A stretch of 64,000 nt of DNA from JANPCX01 sp046049865 (GCA_046049865.1 JBJOQO010000008.1:5508-69507); one strand, 5' to 3'; shown: positions 25,156 through 34,653, counted from the stretch's first letter. The notes: generated by a model not told the origin, from the sequence alone. Made by a program: numbers and translations.

Positions 25156-26090
25156 GCCAGTAAACCTTTTGCGTCGTTCAATGAGGCCAGATCGAAGACA
25201 GAAGCGCTGACCGCCTCGGGATCGACCCGCTTGGTCATACCAGCCAACACCTTGCCCGGACCACACTCAAAAATATGCGTCAACCCACGCGCACGCATGG
25301 CCTGCACCACTTCCACCCACCTCACCGGACCAAAAGCTTGGCGATAAAGTGCATCGCAAATGGCCGGGACTTCCGTGGGGTCTTCAACGTCGATGTTGTT
25401 CAAAACAGGAATGCGCGGGCTCTGCCAAACCGCTGCGGCCAAGCGCGGACGAAGTTTCTCAGCGGCAGGACGCATCAAACTCGAATGAAAGGGTGCAGAA
25501 ACGGGCAAAATTAATGCGCGTTTAGCGCCCTTGGTTTTGAGCAGCTCACAAGCTTGATCAACACCTGCCTTGCTACCGGCAATGACGGTTTGTTTGGGGT
25601 CGTTGTAGTTGGCGGCTTCCACCACCGCACCACTGTTTTTGACCACCTCCACACACCCATCACGCACGGATTGCGCATCCAAACCCAAGATGGCCGCCAT
25701 AGCGCCCACGCCGACGGGCACCGCCTCTTGCATGGCCTGCGCGCGGAAACGCACCAAAGGCAAGGCCTCTGCCAGCGTGAGCGCACCGGCTGCCACCAAC
25801 GCGGTGTACTCACCCAGCGAGTGTCCGGCGACCATCGCGGGCTCGGCACCTCCTTCATCACACCACGCGCGGTAGCAAGCAATGCCAGCGGTCAGCATGA
25901 CGGGCTGGGTGTTGGTGGTGAGGTCGAGTTCTTCTTTGGGGCCGCTGCGAATCAGCGCGGCCATGTCCTGGCCCAACACCTCGGACGCTTCGGCCAGGGT
26001 TTCGCGCACCGCGGGATGGTCACCCCACGCATCGAGCATGCCGACGGACTGGGAACCTTGACCTGGAAATACAAAAGCAAACGCTGTCAT
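25152..26090 (-). CDS. fabD: Malonyl-CoA:ACP transacylase
   Basis: Loads malonyl groups from CoA onto ACP. The 312-residue protein has FPGQGSQ (8-14), the nucleophile Ser91 in GHSLGEYTAL and the catalytic His in VSAPFHSSLM. It follows fabH by 48 bp and overlaps fabG by 4 bp. Length and motifs are standard. Confidence 0.97.
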   Translation of the reverse strand: MTAFAFVFPGQGSQSVGMLDAWGDHPAVRETLAEASEVLGQDMAALIRSGPKEELDLTTNTQPVMLTAGIACYRAWCDEGGAEPAMVAGHSLGEYTALVAAGALTLAEALPLVRFRAQAMQEAVPVGVGAMAAILGLDAQSVRDGCVEVVKNSGAVVEAANYNDPKQTVIAGSKAGVDQACELLKTKGAKRALILPVSAPFHSSLMRPAAEKLRPRLAAAVWQSPRIPVLNNIDVEDPTEVPAICDALYRQAFGPVRWVEVVQAMRARGLTHIFECGPGKVLAGMTKRVDPEAVSASVFDLASLNDAKGLLA

Positions 26091-26138
26091 GGAATGAGTC
26101 TCTGTTCTTTTTCTGGGAAAACTTCGGCGCGGCAGCGC

Positions 26139-27119
26139 TTAGAAATCGAGCAATACGGCACCCCAGGTGAAGCCTCCGCCCACGCCTTCGAGCATCAAGG
26201 TTTCACCACGTTGAATCTGACCTGTGCGCACCGCAGTGTCCAGCGCCAAGGGAATGGATGCTGCGGACGTATTGCCGTGTTGATCCACCGTGACCACCAC
26301 CTTGTCCATGGGCAAGTGCAATTTTTTGGCCGTGCTTTGCATGATGCGTATGTTGGCTTGGTGCGGGATCAACCAATCAATGTCGGCCGCCTGACGCCCC
26401 GCCTTGGCCAACACAGAGCGCGCCACGTCTTCGAGCACACCCACAGCCAATTTAAAAACGGCCGGTCCTTCCATGCGCAGCAGGGGGTCACCTAGGACTT
26501 GCCCACCAGCGACGGTGCCCGGGGTACAAAGCACGTCGCTGTGCCGTCCATCGGCATGCAGTTCGCAGGCCACGATTCCGGGCTCATTGCTGGCAGCCAG
26601 CACCACCGCACCAGCACCATCTCCAAACAAAACACAGGTGGTGCGATCCTGGAAATTCAGGATTCGGGAGAAGACCTCCGCGCCCACCACCAATGCTTTG
26701 TTCGCCGCACCGGTGCGAATCATGGAATCGGCCACCGTCAGCGCGTACACGAAGCCGGAGCACACCGCCTGCACGTCGAAAGCCGCTGCACCGGGAACAC
26801 CGAGCTTTTGTTGAAGAAAACAAGCGGTAGAGGGAAAGACCATGTCAGGCGTTGACGTGGCCACAATGATGAGATCGATATCGGCTGCAGTACAACCCGC
26901 CGCCGTGAGGGCTCTTTGAGATGCGGCCAATGCCAAATCGCTGCACACCTGGCCTTTGGCTGCGAAGTGGCGGAATCGAATGCCGGTGCGCTCGACGATC
27001 CACTCGTCAGAAGTTTCTACGCCTTGGCTCGCCAATTGCGCCGCCAAGTCGGCATTGCTCAAGCGCTGCTCGGGCAGGTAGCTTCCTGTTCCGATGATTC
27101 GTGCGTAACGTGGGTTCAT
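26139..27119 (-). CDS. fabH: Beta-ketoacyl-ACP synthase III
   Basis: Initiates fatty acid synthesis by condensing acetyl-CoA with malonyl-ACP. The 326-residue protein has the nucleophile Cys120 (VQAVCSGF), catalytic His in IPHQANIRI and Asn in HGNTSAAS. It is followed by fabD. Upstream, the 270 bp to plsX are almost entirely occupied by a large inverted-repeat element (27135-27376), which any plsX-fabH read-through mRNA would contain 15 bases before this start. Confidence 0.97.
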   Translation of the reverse strand: MNPRYARIIGTGSYLPEQRLSNADLAAQLASQGVETSDEWIVERTGIRFRHFAAKGQVCSDLALAASQRALTAAGCTAADIDLIIVATSTPDMVFPSTACFLQQKLGVPGAAAFDVQAVCSGFVYALTVADSMIRTGAANKALVVGAEVFSRILNFQDRTTCVLFGDGAGAVVLAASNEPGIVACELHADGRHSDVLCTPGTVAGGQVLGDPLLRMEGPAVFKLAVGVLEDVARSVLAKAGRQAADIDWLIPHQANIRIMQSTAKKLHLPMDKVVVTVDQHGNTSAASIPLALDTAVRTGQIQRGETLMLEGVGGGFTWGAVLLDF

Positions 27120-27134
27120 GGAGCCAACATCCTA

Positions 27135-27376
27135 GTACACCGACTCAAAAATATCGAAACATGAAAACGCGTATTCGACCCGATGGCCGCGTTGCAAGCC
27201 TTGCAGGCCGCGCAGGGCCAAAGGCCCTGCACCTCGCCAGGCACAAGCAGTCCGCAGGGACTGCTTGTGTCCGGGCTTGGCCTCGCGATACCAAGCGGTA
27301 TCGCTGTGGTTTGCGCCTTCCCCTCGGGCCGAATCCATCGTTTTCATCATGTTTCGATATTTCTGAGTCGGTGTAC
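27135..27376. repeat. 242-bp inverted-repeat element with three internal hairpins (MITE-like or structured RNA)
   Basis: The ends are long imperfect inverted repeats beginning GTACACCGACTCA, with one mismatch and a 3-base insertion over about 38 bases. Weaker pairing continues inward. Inside are three perfect hairpins. The first is 27212-27230 (8-bp stem, 3-base loop), the second 27242-27269 (12-bp stem, 4-base loop) and the third 27285-27304 (8-bp stem, 4-base loop). The fold would be a closed multi-branch or cloverleaf on either strand. It has no coding capacity. The shape suits a miniature inverted-repeat element or a large palindromic repeat, but no clear target-site duplication is visible and no second copy was noticed in this window. 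Confidence 0.75.
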
Positions 27377-27389
27377 CAGCGCTTGATCA

Positions 27390-28496
27390 TTACGCCGCGA
27401 GATCGGGCTCGTCGGACGCGACTCCGCCCGCAGACACCGGGGCCGAATGCAGCAACAAGGTTTTGGCAATCTGATCGTGCACGCGGTCCAGCAGGCGGTG
27501 CCTTGCCGCGTCGTGGGCACGATTGAGCGCCTGCTCAAACGCAAAGGCATCGGCCGACCCGTGACTCTTGAACACCAAACCCCTGAGCCCAAGCAGTGCC
27601 GCACCGTTGTAACGCCTGTGGTCGACCCTGGCTTTGAAATGTTTCAGCACGGGCAATGCCACCACCGCAGCCAGCTTGGTGAAAACATTGCGGGTGAATT
27701 CTTGTTTGATGAAACGGGTGAGCATCAAGGCCAAACCTTCTGCTGTTTTCAGCGCCACATTGCCCACAAACCCGTCACACACCACGATGTCGGTGGTGCC
27801 TTTGAAAATGTCATTGCCTTCCACGTTGCCATGGAAATTGAGCACGCCTTGGCTGGCCGCCTGGCGAAGTAACTCGCCGGCTTGTTTGATGGTTTCGCTG
27901 CCCTTGATGGCTTCTTCCCCGATATTCAGCAAACCGACACTCGGGTTCTCTTTACCTTCGACCGCCGACACCAAGGCGCTGCCCATGACGGCAAACTGCA
28001 ACAGGTGTTCCGCACTGCAATCGACGTTGGCCCCAAGATCCAAAATGGTCGTGTAGCCGTCTTTTTCGTTGGGCATGACGGACGCGATGGCCGGGCGGTC
28101 TATGCCTTCCACCGTTTTGAGAAGGTAACGTGACAACGCCATCAGCGCGCCGGTATTGCCGGCAGACACACAAGCGTGGGCCGCGGCGGCGCCCTGTTCG
28201 TTGGTCTTCACCAGCGAAATCGCCACCCTCATGGAGGAGTCTTTTTTGCGCCGCAGCGCCAGTTCAACGGCGTCGTCCATTTCGACGACTTCACTGGCCG
28301 CTTGGATCACGCAGCGTGACCACTGGGCCGCCAAGGCCAATGCCTGCGGCTTGCCAACCAGAATCAATTCCGCTTCAGGGTGCTTGGCCAAGAAGGCTTT
28401 GCAGGCTGGCAGGGTCACTGATGGCCCGTGATCGCCGCCCATACAGTCGACAGACAGCCGAACGGGGCCCTGCAGGTCTTGGAAAACGCTGCTCAT
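27390..28496 (-). CDS. plsX: Phosphate acyltransferase PlsX
   Basis: Converts acyl-ACP to acyl-phosphate, the donor for PlsY in phospholipid synthesis. The 368-residue protein shows SVDCMGGDHGPSVTLPAC near the N-terminus and ACVSAGNTGALMALSRYLL. Later motifs are LLNIGEEAIKG, FHGNVEGNDIFKGTTDIVVCDGFVGNV and GAALLGLRGLVFKSHGSA. It follows rpmF, as in the conserved yceD-rpmF-plsX-fabH order. The C-terminal tail after SHGSADAFAF is slightly long but plausible. Confidence 0.96.
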   Translation of the reverse strand: MSSVFQDLQGPVRLSVDCMGGDHGPSVTLPACKAFLAKHPEAELILVGKPQALALAAQWSRCVIQAASEVVEMDDAVELALRRKKDSSMRVAISLVKTNEQGAAAAHACVSAGNTGALMALSRYLLKTVEGIDRPAIASVMPNEKDGYTTILDLGANVDCSAEHLLQFAVMGSALVSAVEGKENPSVGLLNIGEEAIKGSETIKQAGELLRQAASQGVLNFHGNVEGNDIFKGTTDIVVCDGFVGNVALKTAEGLALMLTRFIKQEFTRNVFTKLAAVVALPVLKHFKARVDHRRYNGAALLGLRGLVFKSHGSADAFAFEQALNRAHDAARHRLLDRVHDQIAKTLLLHSAPVSAGGVASDEPDLAA

Positions 28497-28604
28497 GGAT
28501 TTACCAAGGCGATGGCCGACAAGTTACCAAGCCTGCAGCAAGGTGCTTCACCGCGCTCGGTCACCACCGGGCAGGCCATCCGGAACAACTCGCGAATCGG
28601 GCGA

Positions 28605-28787
28605 TTACGCGTCGACTTTAGACTTCAAAACCTTGCGGCCACGGTAAAACCCGGTAGGGCTGATGTGGTGGCGCAAATGCGCTTCGCCTGTTGTCGGCTC
28701 GACCGCAGTACCCGGGACATTCAGGGCATTGTGCGAGCGATGCATGCCGCGCTTGGAGGGCGACTTCTTGTTCTGTTGAACGGCCAT
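28605..28787 (-). CDS. rpmF: 50S ribosomal protein L32
   Basis: 60-residue basic ribosomal protein with MAVQQNKKSPSKRGMHRSH at the N-terminus and HLRHHISPTGFYRGRKV near the end. It lacks zinc-ribbon cysteines, as does the E. coli form. An AGGAG sequence lies about 7 bases before the ATG. It sits between yceD and plsX in the usual order. Confidence 0.97.
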   Translation of the reverse strand: MAVQQNKKSPSKRGMHRSHNALNVPGTAVEPTTGEAHLRHHISPTGFYRGRKVLKSKVDA

Positions 28788-28970
28788 GAAATTCTCCTAA
28801 ACAGCCTTGATTAGCCTAAACAAGGCTTCTTGAGCAAACGGCCAATGAACCATCCAAGGGGAACCAACCTTGACGACAAGGTCACCCGATGAGGATGGTC
28901 AGCGAACCGCAAAGCCTAGGATTCTAGCACGCGAGCCCTCAAACTGGCTACCTCACCCTGCGTTGTGGGC

Positions 28971-29519
28971 CTACTCGGGCTTTCCGACTTTCCAGCCCGC
29001 CAAGGCAGCAAACGGGTTGGGCCTGGTTTCGTCCAGGACAACAGGGGCTGCCACCGGCAGGGGCTCCGGGCAGCGGTCATGCTTGGGTACGAGAGGCAGG
29101 GCCAACAGCAGCTCGTCTTCCAGAAGGGCCTGCGCGTCCAGGGAGCGACTCAGGGCGAGCACATCATCTTCGCTTTCGGCATCCAAAGCCGCAGCAGCGT
29201 CTTCACCTTGAACAAAACGGAGACTTTGCACCACGTTCACAGGAAACCGAACTGGCTTCAAACACCGTTGGCAGGTCATGGACAGTTCGGTTTGCGCGCG
29301 CAACACAAGCCAAATCTCCACTTCATTGCCGCGCACCTGGCGCAACTCGCCTTGAATTTGCCACGTGAGCACCTCCTCGGGCTGCACCGCTTGTTCAGGC
29401 GCAGCGCAAGCGCTCAAACGCGTCAACTGAACCAAAGGCCAAGTGCCTTCCAAACTTGCGCCGTCCCGCGCAAAAGATTCCACGTCCAAATGCAGAGGGT
29501 CGAAGTGTCGAGATTTCAT
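28971..29519 (-). CDS. yceD: YceD/DUF177 family protein (23S rRNA accumulation protein)
   Basis: 182-residue member of the DUF177 family; the E. coli and plant homologues are needed for normal 23S rRNA accumulation. The conserved CQRCLKPVRFPV stretch is present. A tail contains DDVLALSRSLDAQALLEDELLLALPLVPKH, where the acidic LLEDELLLALP segment is the family hallmark. I placed the start at 29519 (MKSRHFDPL); the frame runs 30 codons further up but that part overlaps the maf gene region and looks non-coding. It is divergent from maf and lies before rpmF. Confidence 0.88.
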   Translation of the reverse strand: MKSRHFDPLHLDVESFARDGASLEGTWPLVQLTRLSACAAPEQAVQPEEVLTWQIQGELRQVRGNEVEIWLVLRAQTELSMTCQRCLKPVRFPVNVVQSLRFVQGEDAAAALDAESEDDVLALSRSLDAQALLEDELLLALPLVPKHDRCPEPLPVAAPVVLDETRPNPFAALAGWKVGKPE

Positions 29520-29583
29520 GGGCAAAGTGTACGTTCCTCGACAATGCGCTGCCGCCCCAACCCACCAGGTCAATCTGATTCCT

Positions 29584-30177
29584 ATGCCAAAGCTCATCCT
29601 TGCATCCACATCAGCCTACCGAAGAGAGTTGCTGGAGCGACTGCGTTTGCCGTTTGCGGTTTGTGCCCCCGAGGTTGACGAAGCGGCGCTGCCCGACGAG
29701 GTACCCGCCCACACCGCACGTCGCCTGGCCTTGCTCAAGGCCCGAGCAGTCGCCCTGTCCAACCCGCAGGCGGTGGTTATTGGCTCTGACCAGGTAGCCG
29801 ACCTCGCTGGTGCAGCCCTGGGCAAACCAGGCAACCATGAAAATGCCATCGCGCAGTTGCGCGCCATGCGCGGTCAAACCGTGAAATTTCACACGGCGGT
29901 GGCAGTGGTCTGCGGAAGCCGCGAAACAGAGGCCGTGGTAGTGGTCAGTGTGGAAGTGAAGTTTCGCTGGATGAGTGACACACACATCGAAGGCTACCTG
30001 CGCCAAGAACGTCCCTATGACTGCGCGGGCAGCGCCAAATGTGAAGGGCTGGGCATCTCGCTGCTGGAGTATGTCCGCTGCGACGACCCCACTGCATTGA
30101 TTGGCCTGCCCTTGATTCAAACCTGCGCCATGCTCAGGCATGCGGGGCTGGACCCATTGGATACACCACCCTATTGA
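29584..30177 (+). CDS. yceF: Maf-family nucleoside triphosphate pyrophosphatase, YceF type
   Basis: Hydrolyses modified nucleoside triphosphates; E. coli YceF prefers 7-methyl-GTP. The 197-residue protein begins PKLILASTSAYRRELLERL, with the Maf SxxR motif, and has the acidic catalytic motif IGSDQV. CAGSAKCEGLGISLLEY and TALIGLPLI follow, close to YceF rather than YhdE. I started at the ATG at 29584; the open frame extends upstream but runs into yceD. Its position opposite yceD-rpmF matches E. coli. The next gene overlaps or follows directly. Confidence 0.93.
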   Translation: MPKLILASTSAYRRELLERLRLPFAVCAPEVDEAALPDEVPAHTARRLALLKARAVALSNPQAVVIGSDQVADLAGAALGKPGNHENAIAQLRAMRGQTVKFHTAVAVVCGSRETEAVVVVSVEVKFRWMSDTHIEGYLRQERPYDCAGSAKCEGLGISLLEYVRCDDPTALIGLPLIQTCAMLRHAGLDPLDTPPY

Positions 30178-30194
30178 GCGAACAAAAGAAGCCC

Positions 30195-30980
30195 ATGGAA
30201 AAAACCGACGCCTCCCCGCTGGGGAAACTGGTACTGATGCCCAATACCTTGGACTTCGGCTGCGATTTGACCGCCGTGCCTAGCATTCAGAACGCATTGC
30301 CGCATGCGGTGATTGAACAAGCGGCCCAACTGACCCATTGGGTGGCTGAAAACGCCAAGACCACACGTGCGTTTCTCAAGCGGGTGAACGAGGTGGTGCC
30401 ACTTGCTCAACCTTTGCAGAGCGTGTCCATCGTCGAACTGCCCAGGCCGCCCAAGGGGCAAACAAACCCCTTGCCGCAAGACTTGAAGCCACTGCTGGCG
30501 CCGGCCTTGGCGGGTCATGATGTAGGGCTGATCTCCGAAGCAGGGCTACCCGCCGTAGCCGACCCCGGCGCGGCCTTGGTACAGACGGCGCATGCGGCCG
30601 GCGTGGAGGTACAGGTTTTGTGCGGGCCAAGCGCCCTGCTGCTCGCCCTGGCGGCCAGTGGGCTGCACGGCCAGTGTTTTGCGTTTGTCGGATACCTGCC
30701 GGTGAACGAGGGCCAGCGTGCAGCCAAGCTGCGCGAGTTGGAGTCGCTGTCCAAACGACAACAACAAACCCAGTTGCTGATTGAGACGCCCTACCGCAAC
30801 GCAGCGCTTTGGACTGCTTTGATTTCGCAGTTGCAGCCCAACACCAGAGTGTCGGTCAGTTGCGGCCTGACCTTGCCGCGCGGCTTTTCAATCACGCGCA
30901 CAGTGGCCCAGTGGCGGCAACAAACTTTGCAGTTGCCCAACGACATTCCGGCGGTCTTTTGCTTTTTAGCCGACGCCTGA
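30195..30980 (+). CDS. SAM-dependent methyltransferase, RsmI/tetrapyrrole methylase family
   Basis: 261-residue protein of the tetrapyrrole-methylase fold, similar to RsmI, which 2'-O-methylates C1402 of 16S rRNA. Visible motifs are VGLISEAGLPAVADPGAALV (SAM loop), VLCGPSALLLALAASGL, FVGYLP and IETPYRN. The N-terminal part is divergent (GKLVLMPNTLDFG) and lacks the RsmI GTPIGN start motif, so this looks like the RsmI paralogue found next to maf in Burkholderiales. Its substrate is unknown. A TTG start at 30174, overlapping the maf stop, is an alternative to the ATG at 30195. It converges on rhlE. Confidence 0.82.
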   Translation: MEKTDASPLGKLVLMPNTLDFGCDLTAVPSIQNALPHAVIEQAAQLTHWVAENAKTTRAFLKRVNEVVPLAQPLQSVSIVELPRPPKGQTNPLPQDLKPLLAPALAGHDVGLISEAGLPAVADPGAALVQTAHAAGVEVQVLCGPSALLLALAASGLHGQCFAFVGYLPVNEGQRAAKLRELESLSKRQQQTQLLIETPYRNAALWTALISQLQPNTRVSVSCGLTLPRGFSITRTVAQWRQQTLQLPNDIPAVFCFLADA

Positions 30981-31000
30981 ACTGCGTTCCTTCGGGCGAC

Positions 31001-32482
31001 TTATCCCGCCGACTCTTCAGTGCGTTTGGCCCCAAACAAGGCCGCCACCTTTTTCTTGGGCTTGATGTTGGGCGAAGCGCCTCGGGCAGAAGGTGTTGGC
31101 GCGTCGGCCGTCGTCACCGCCGTCGCCACGCTGCTGCTGGGCTCATAGGGACGGTCGAAAAACGGGTCGCGCGACACAGGGGGGGCTGAGGGCCGAGCAT
31201 AGTTGGGAGCCGAGGATCGACGAGGTGCCTCGTCTGCCGTGGAGGTTTCGCGACGGCGAGGCTCACGCGCTGGGCGTTCGTCGTTCAGTTCAATGGGCTC
31301 CAAATCAATTTTTTTCTTGATGAGTTTTTCAATGTCCCCCACCAAGCGCGCATCATCACGTGTGACCAATGTCACCGCCAACCCAGAGGCGCCGGCCCGG
31401 CCAGTGCGCCCGATGCGGTGAACATAGTCCTCAGCGTTGAAGGGCACATCAAAGTTGAACACGGCCGGCAAGTCGGCAATGTCCAAACCACGTGCGGCCA
31501 CATCGGTGGCCACCAGCACATCCACCTCACCACGTTTGAATGCCTCCAAGGCTTTCAGGCGTTCGTCTTGCGATTTGTCGCCGTGCAGCGCATTGGTTCT
31601 CAAGCCATCACGCTCAAATGATCGCGCCAATCGTGCACAGCCGAGTTTGGAATTCACAAACACAATCGCTTGGGTCAACGAACGTTCTTTGATGAGTTTG
31701 AGAACAGCCCCGCGTTTGTCATCAGAGCCCACACTGTAAAAACGCTGCTCGACGTTGGTCGCGGTGGCGTTGGGCCGAGCGACTTCGACCAGGATAGGGT
31801 TCTGCAGATAACTCTCGGCGAGTCGTTTGATCTCTGGCGAAAACGTTGCCGAAAACAACAAGGTTTGGCGCTGTTTGGGCAGGTAGCTCAAGATGCGCTG
31901 CAAGTCGGGCAAAAAGCCAATGTCCAGCATGCGGTCGGCTTCGTCCAACACCACATACTCAACCTGCCCCAGAGCGCAATTCTTGGCCTCAATGTGGTCG
32001 AGCAAGCGGCCTGGCGTGGCGATCAACACCTCCACGCCCGCCTTCAACTCCAAGGTTTGGGGTTTCATGTCGATGCCACCAAACACCACGGCCGCGCGCA
32101 GCTTGGTGTGTTTGGCATAGGTTTTCACGTTGTTGGCCACTTGGTCGGCCAACTCCCGTGTCGGCGCAATCACCAGTGCACGCACAGGGTGACGTGCGGG
32201 GGACATGCTGGCGTTTTCATGCTTGAGCATTTTCTGCAGCAGCGGGATGGAAAACGCTGCAGTTTTTCCCGTGCCGGTTTGCGCCGCACCCATCACGTCA
32301 CGCCCCTCCAACACGATGGGAATCGCCTTGGCCTGAATCGGCGTCATCGCGGTATAGCCAGAGTCGAGCACCGCGCGCAGCAACTTGGGGTCCAGCGGCA
32401 GGGTGTCAAAACGAGGGGCAACGAGCGGAGCGGGCTCAGTAGATGAAGTCGGCTGCTCGGACAAGGAAGTGGTGTCTGTCAT
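31001..32482 (-). CDS. rhlE: DEAD-box RNA helicase, RhlE-like
   Basis: ATP-dependent RNA helicase for ribosome assembly or mRNA decay. The 493-residue protein has the Q motif region (FDTLPLDPKLLRAVLDSGY), motif I AQTGTGKTAAF, motif II DEAD, motif III SAT and motif VI HRIGRTGRAG. A basic, Pro/Ser-rich C-terminal tail ends near KPKKKVAALFG. The ATG at 32482 gives the normal start; the frame extends 26 codons upstream without support. It is divergent from rfbB. The arginine-rich tail is of the kind that associates with RNase E in other species. Confidence 0.93.
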   Translation of the reverse strand: MTDTTSLSEQPTSSTEPAPLVAPRFDTLPLDPKLLRAVLDSGYTAMTPIQAKAIPIVLEGRDVMGAAQTGTGKTAAFSIPLLQKMLKHENASMSPARHPVRALVIAPTRELADQVANNVKTYAKHTKLRAAVVFGGIDMKPQTLELKAGVEVLIATPGRLLDHIEAKNCALGQVEYVVLDEADRMLDIGFLPDLQRILSYLPKQRQTLLFSATFSPEIKRLAESYLQNPILVEVARPNATATNVEQRFYSVGSDDKRGAVLKLIKERSLTQAIVFVNSKLGCARLARSFERDGLRTNALHGDKSQDERLKALEAFKRGEVDVLVATDVAARGLDIADLPAVFNFDVPFNAEDYVHRIGRTGRAGASGLAVTLVTRDDARLVGDIEKLIKKKIDLEPIELNDERPAREPRRRETSTADEAPRRSSAPNYARPSAPPVSRDPFFDRPYEPSSSVATAVTTADAPTPSARGASPNIKPKKKVAALFGAKRTEESAG

Positions 32483-32647
32483 GGCGGGATTATCGTCTTG
32501 TCGAGGAACTTCACCGTGCAAGGCTTCTTGGCGACGCTCGCCGCCGCCTGATTTGCACATCCATTCGGACTAACCTGGGCATTAAACCGGCCCACTAGAA
32601 TCCCACCACCTCTTGACTACAGGCCTGCTCCAGCGGCCTCCACTTCC

Positions 32648-33709
32648 ATGATCCTCGTCACTGGCGGAGCTGGTTTCATTGGCGCCAACTTCGTTCTCGA
32701 TTGGTTGGCCCAGCATGATGAGCCTGTGCTCAATTTGGACGCCCTCACCTATGCGGGCAACATGGAAAACCTGGCCTCGCTGAAGTCCGACCCGCGCCAT
32801 GTTTTTGTGCACGGCGACATTGTTGATGCGGCGTTGCTGGAGAAACTCTTCAAACAGCACCGCCCCCGCGCCGTGGTGCACTTTGCGGCCGAAAGTCACG
32901 TGGACCGCAGCATCCATGGCCCTGGGGCTTTCATCAAAACCAATGTCGAAGGCACCTTCAACTTGCTGGAAGCGACACGCCAACATTGGATGAGCCTGGA
33001 AGGTGCGGACAAACAAAACTTCCGCTACTTGCATGTATCGACCGACGAGGTATATGGCTCTTTGAGCAAAGACGCTGCCGCCTTCACCGAGTCCCACCCC
33101 TTTGAGCCCAACAGCCCGTATTCGGCCAGCAAAGCGGCGAGCGACCACTTGGTGCGTGCCTGGCACCACACCTATGGCTTGCCGGTGCTGACCACCAATT
33201 GCAGCAACAACTACGGGCCCTACCACTTCCCGGAAAAACTCATCCCACTGATGATCGTCAACGCCCTGGCTGGCAAGGCATTGCCCGTTTATGGCGACGG
33301 TCAACAAATTCGCGACTGGTTGTACGTGAAAGACCACTGCGCCGCCATTCGTGTGGTGCTGGAAAAAGGCAGGCCGGGTGAAACCTACAACGTGGGCGGC
33401 TGGAACGAAAAACCCAACATCGACATCGTGCACACCGTGTGTGCCTTGCTCGACGAGATGCGCCCCAGCAGCGAAGGCCCTTATCAGCGGCTCATCACTT
33501 ATGTGAAAGACAGGCCCGGTCACGATCGCCGATATGCCATTGATGCACGCAAGCTAGAACGTGAGCTCGGCTGGCGACCCGCAGAGACCTTTGAAACCGG
33601 CATACGCAAAACCGTTCGCTGGTATCTGGACAACACGCAGTGGGTGTCACGCGTTCAAAGCGGCGCCTACAAAGAATGGGTCAATACCCAGTACGCCCCC
33701 AAGCCCTGA
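32648..33709 (+). CDS. rfbB: dTDP-glucose 4,6-dehydratase
   Basis: Second enzyme of dTDP-L-rhamnose synthesis. The 353-residue extended short-chain dehydrogenase has the NAD loop GGAGFIG (6-12), the TDE triad Thr132-Asp133-Glu134 (STDEVYG) and Tyr158/Lys162 (PYSASKAA). It heads the plus-strand operon rfbB-rfbD-rfbA-rfbC-glycosyltransferase, with gaps of 22, 25, -1 and 24 bp. The product feeds rhamnose-containing surface glycans. Confidence 0.96.
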   Translation: MILVTGGAGFIGANFVLDWLAQHDEPVLNLDALTYAGNMENLASLKSDPRHVFVHGDIVDAALLEKLFKQHRPRAVVHFAAESHVDRSIHGPGAFIKTNVEGTFNLLEATRQHWMSLEGADKQNFRYLHVSTDEVYGSLSKDAAAFTESHPFEPNSPYSASKAASDHLVRAWHHTYGLPVLTTNCSNNYGPYHFPEKLIPLMIVNALAGKALPVYGDGQQIRDWLYVKDHCAAIRVVLEKGRPGETYNVGGWNEKPNIDIVHTVCALLDEMRPSSEGPYQRLITYVKDRPGHDRRYAIDARKLERELGWRPAETFETGIRKTVRWYLDNTQWVSRVQSGAYKEWVNTQYAPKP

Positions 33710-33731
33710 ACCCCGAGCACCAAGCCATCCC

Positions 33732-34628
33732 ATGAAAATTCTTCTGCTGGGCAAAAACGGGCAAGTGGGCTGGGAGTTGCAACGCGCCTTGGCACCACTG
33801 GGCGAGGTGGTGGCACTGGACTTTGACAGCCCAGGGGACTTGCGTGCCGACTTTTCCCAACCTGATTCGCTCAGTGCCACGGTGCGTGCGGTAGCGCCGA
33901 ACATCATCGTCAATGCCGCCGCGCACACCGCCGTAGACAAAGCCGAGAGCGAACCGGACCTGGCCCGCGCCATCAACGCCACCGCACCCGGCGTGCTGGC
34001 ACGCGCTGCAGCTGCCAGCGGCGCTTGGTTGATGCACTACAGCACCGACTACGTCTTCAATGGCCAGGGCGACCTGCCTTGGAAAGAAGACGATGCCACC
34101 GGTCCCTTGAGTGTTTACGGCCACACCAAACTGGAAGGCGAAACCTTGATCCGCGAAAGCGGCTGCCACCACCTGATTTTTCGCACCAGTTGGGTTTACG
34201 CGGCACGTGGCGGCAACTTTGCCAAAACCATGTTGCGTTTGGCCAAAGAACGCGACCGCCTGACCGTGATCGATGACCAAGTGGGCGCGCCAACGGGTGC
34301 CGACTTGTTAGCCGACCTGACAGCCCACGCTTTGCGCACAGCACAACAGCGTCCAGACGTCTGCGGCACCTACCACGCCGTTGCCTCTGGCCACACCCAC
34401 TGGCATGGTTATGCCCAGCATGTGATCGAGTTTGCGCGCGCTGCGGGTCAACCCATCAAAGTTGCGGCAGACCAAATTGCTGCCGTGCCCACATCGGCCT
34501 TTCCCACACCCGCTCAGCGTCCAGCCAATTCACGTTTGAATACGAACAAGCTGCAAAACACCTTCGGCGTGAACTTGCCCGCCTGGCAGTTTGGCGTGGA
34601 ACGTTTGCTCACAGAGATACTGACTTGA
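33732..34628 (+). CDS. rfbD: dTDP-4-dehydrorhamnose reductase
   Basis: Final step to dTDP-L-rhamnose. The 298-residue protein begins MKILLLGKNGQVGWELQRAL with the cofactor loop. It has VNAAAHTAVDKAE, YSTDYVFNGQ and the catalytic YGHTK motif. The ATG at 33732 follows rfbB by 22 bp; upstream in-frame codons lie inside rfbB. Length is typical. Confidence 0.96.
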   Translation: MKILLLGKNGQVGWELQRALAPLGEVVALDFDSPGDLRADFSQPDSLSATVRAVAPNIIVNAAAHTAVDKAESEPDLARAINATAPGVLARAAAASGAWLMHYSTDYVFNGQGDLPWKEDDATGPLSVYGHTKLEGETLIRESGCHHLIFRTSWVYAARGGNFAKTMLRLAKERDRLTVIDDQVGAPTGADLLADLTAHALRTAQQRPDVCGTYHAVASGHTHWHGYAQHVIEFARAAGQPIKVAADQIAAVPTSAFPTPAQRPANSRLNTNKLQNTFGVNLPAWQFGVERLLTEILT

Positions 34629-34653
34629 TCCGACCTTGGGCTCCACACACACC

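Noticed and set aside
27132..27604. Several short open frames on both strands in the plsX-fabH gap
   Set aside because: They are all within the palindromic element or the plsX end, and mirror each other because of the inverted repeats.
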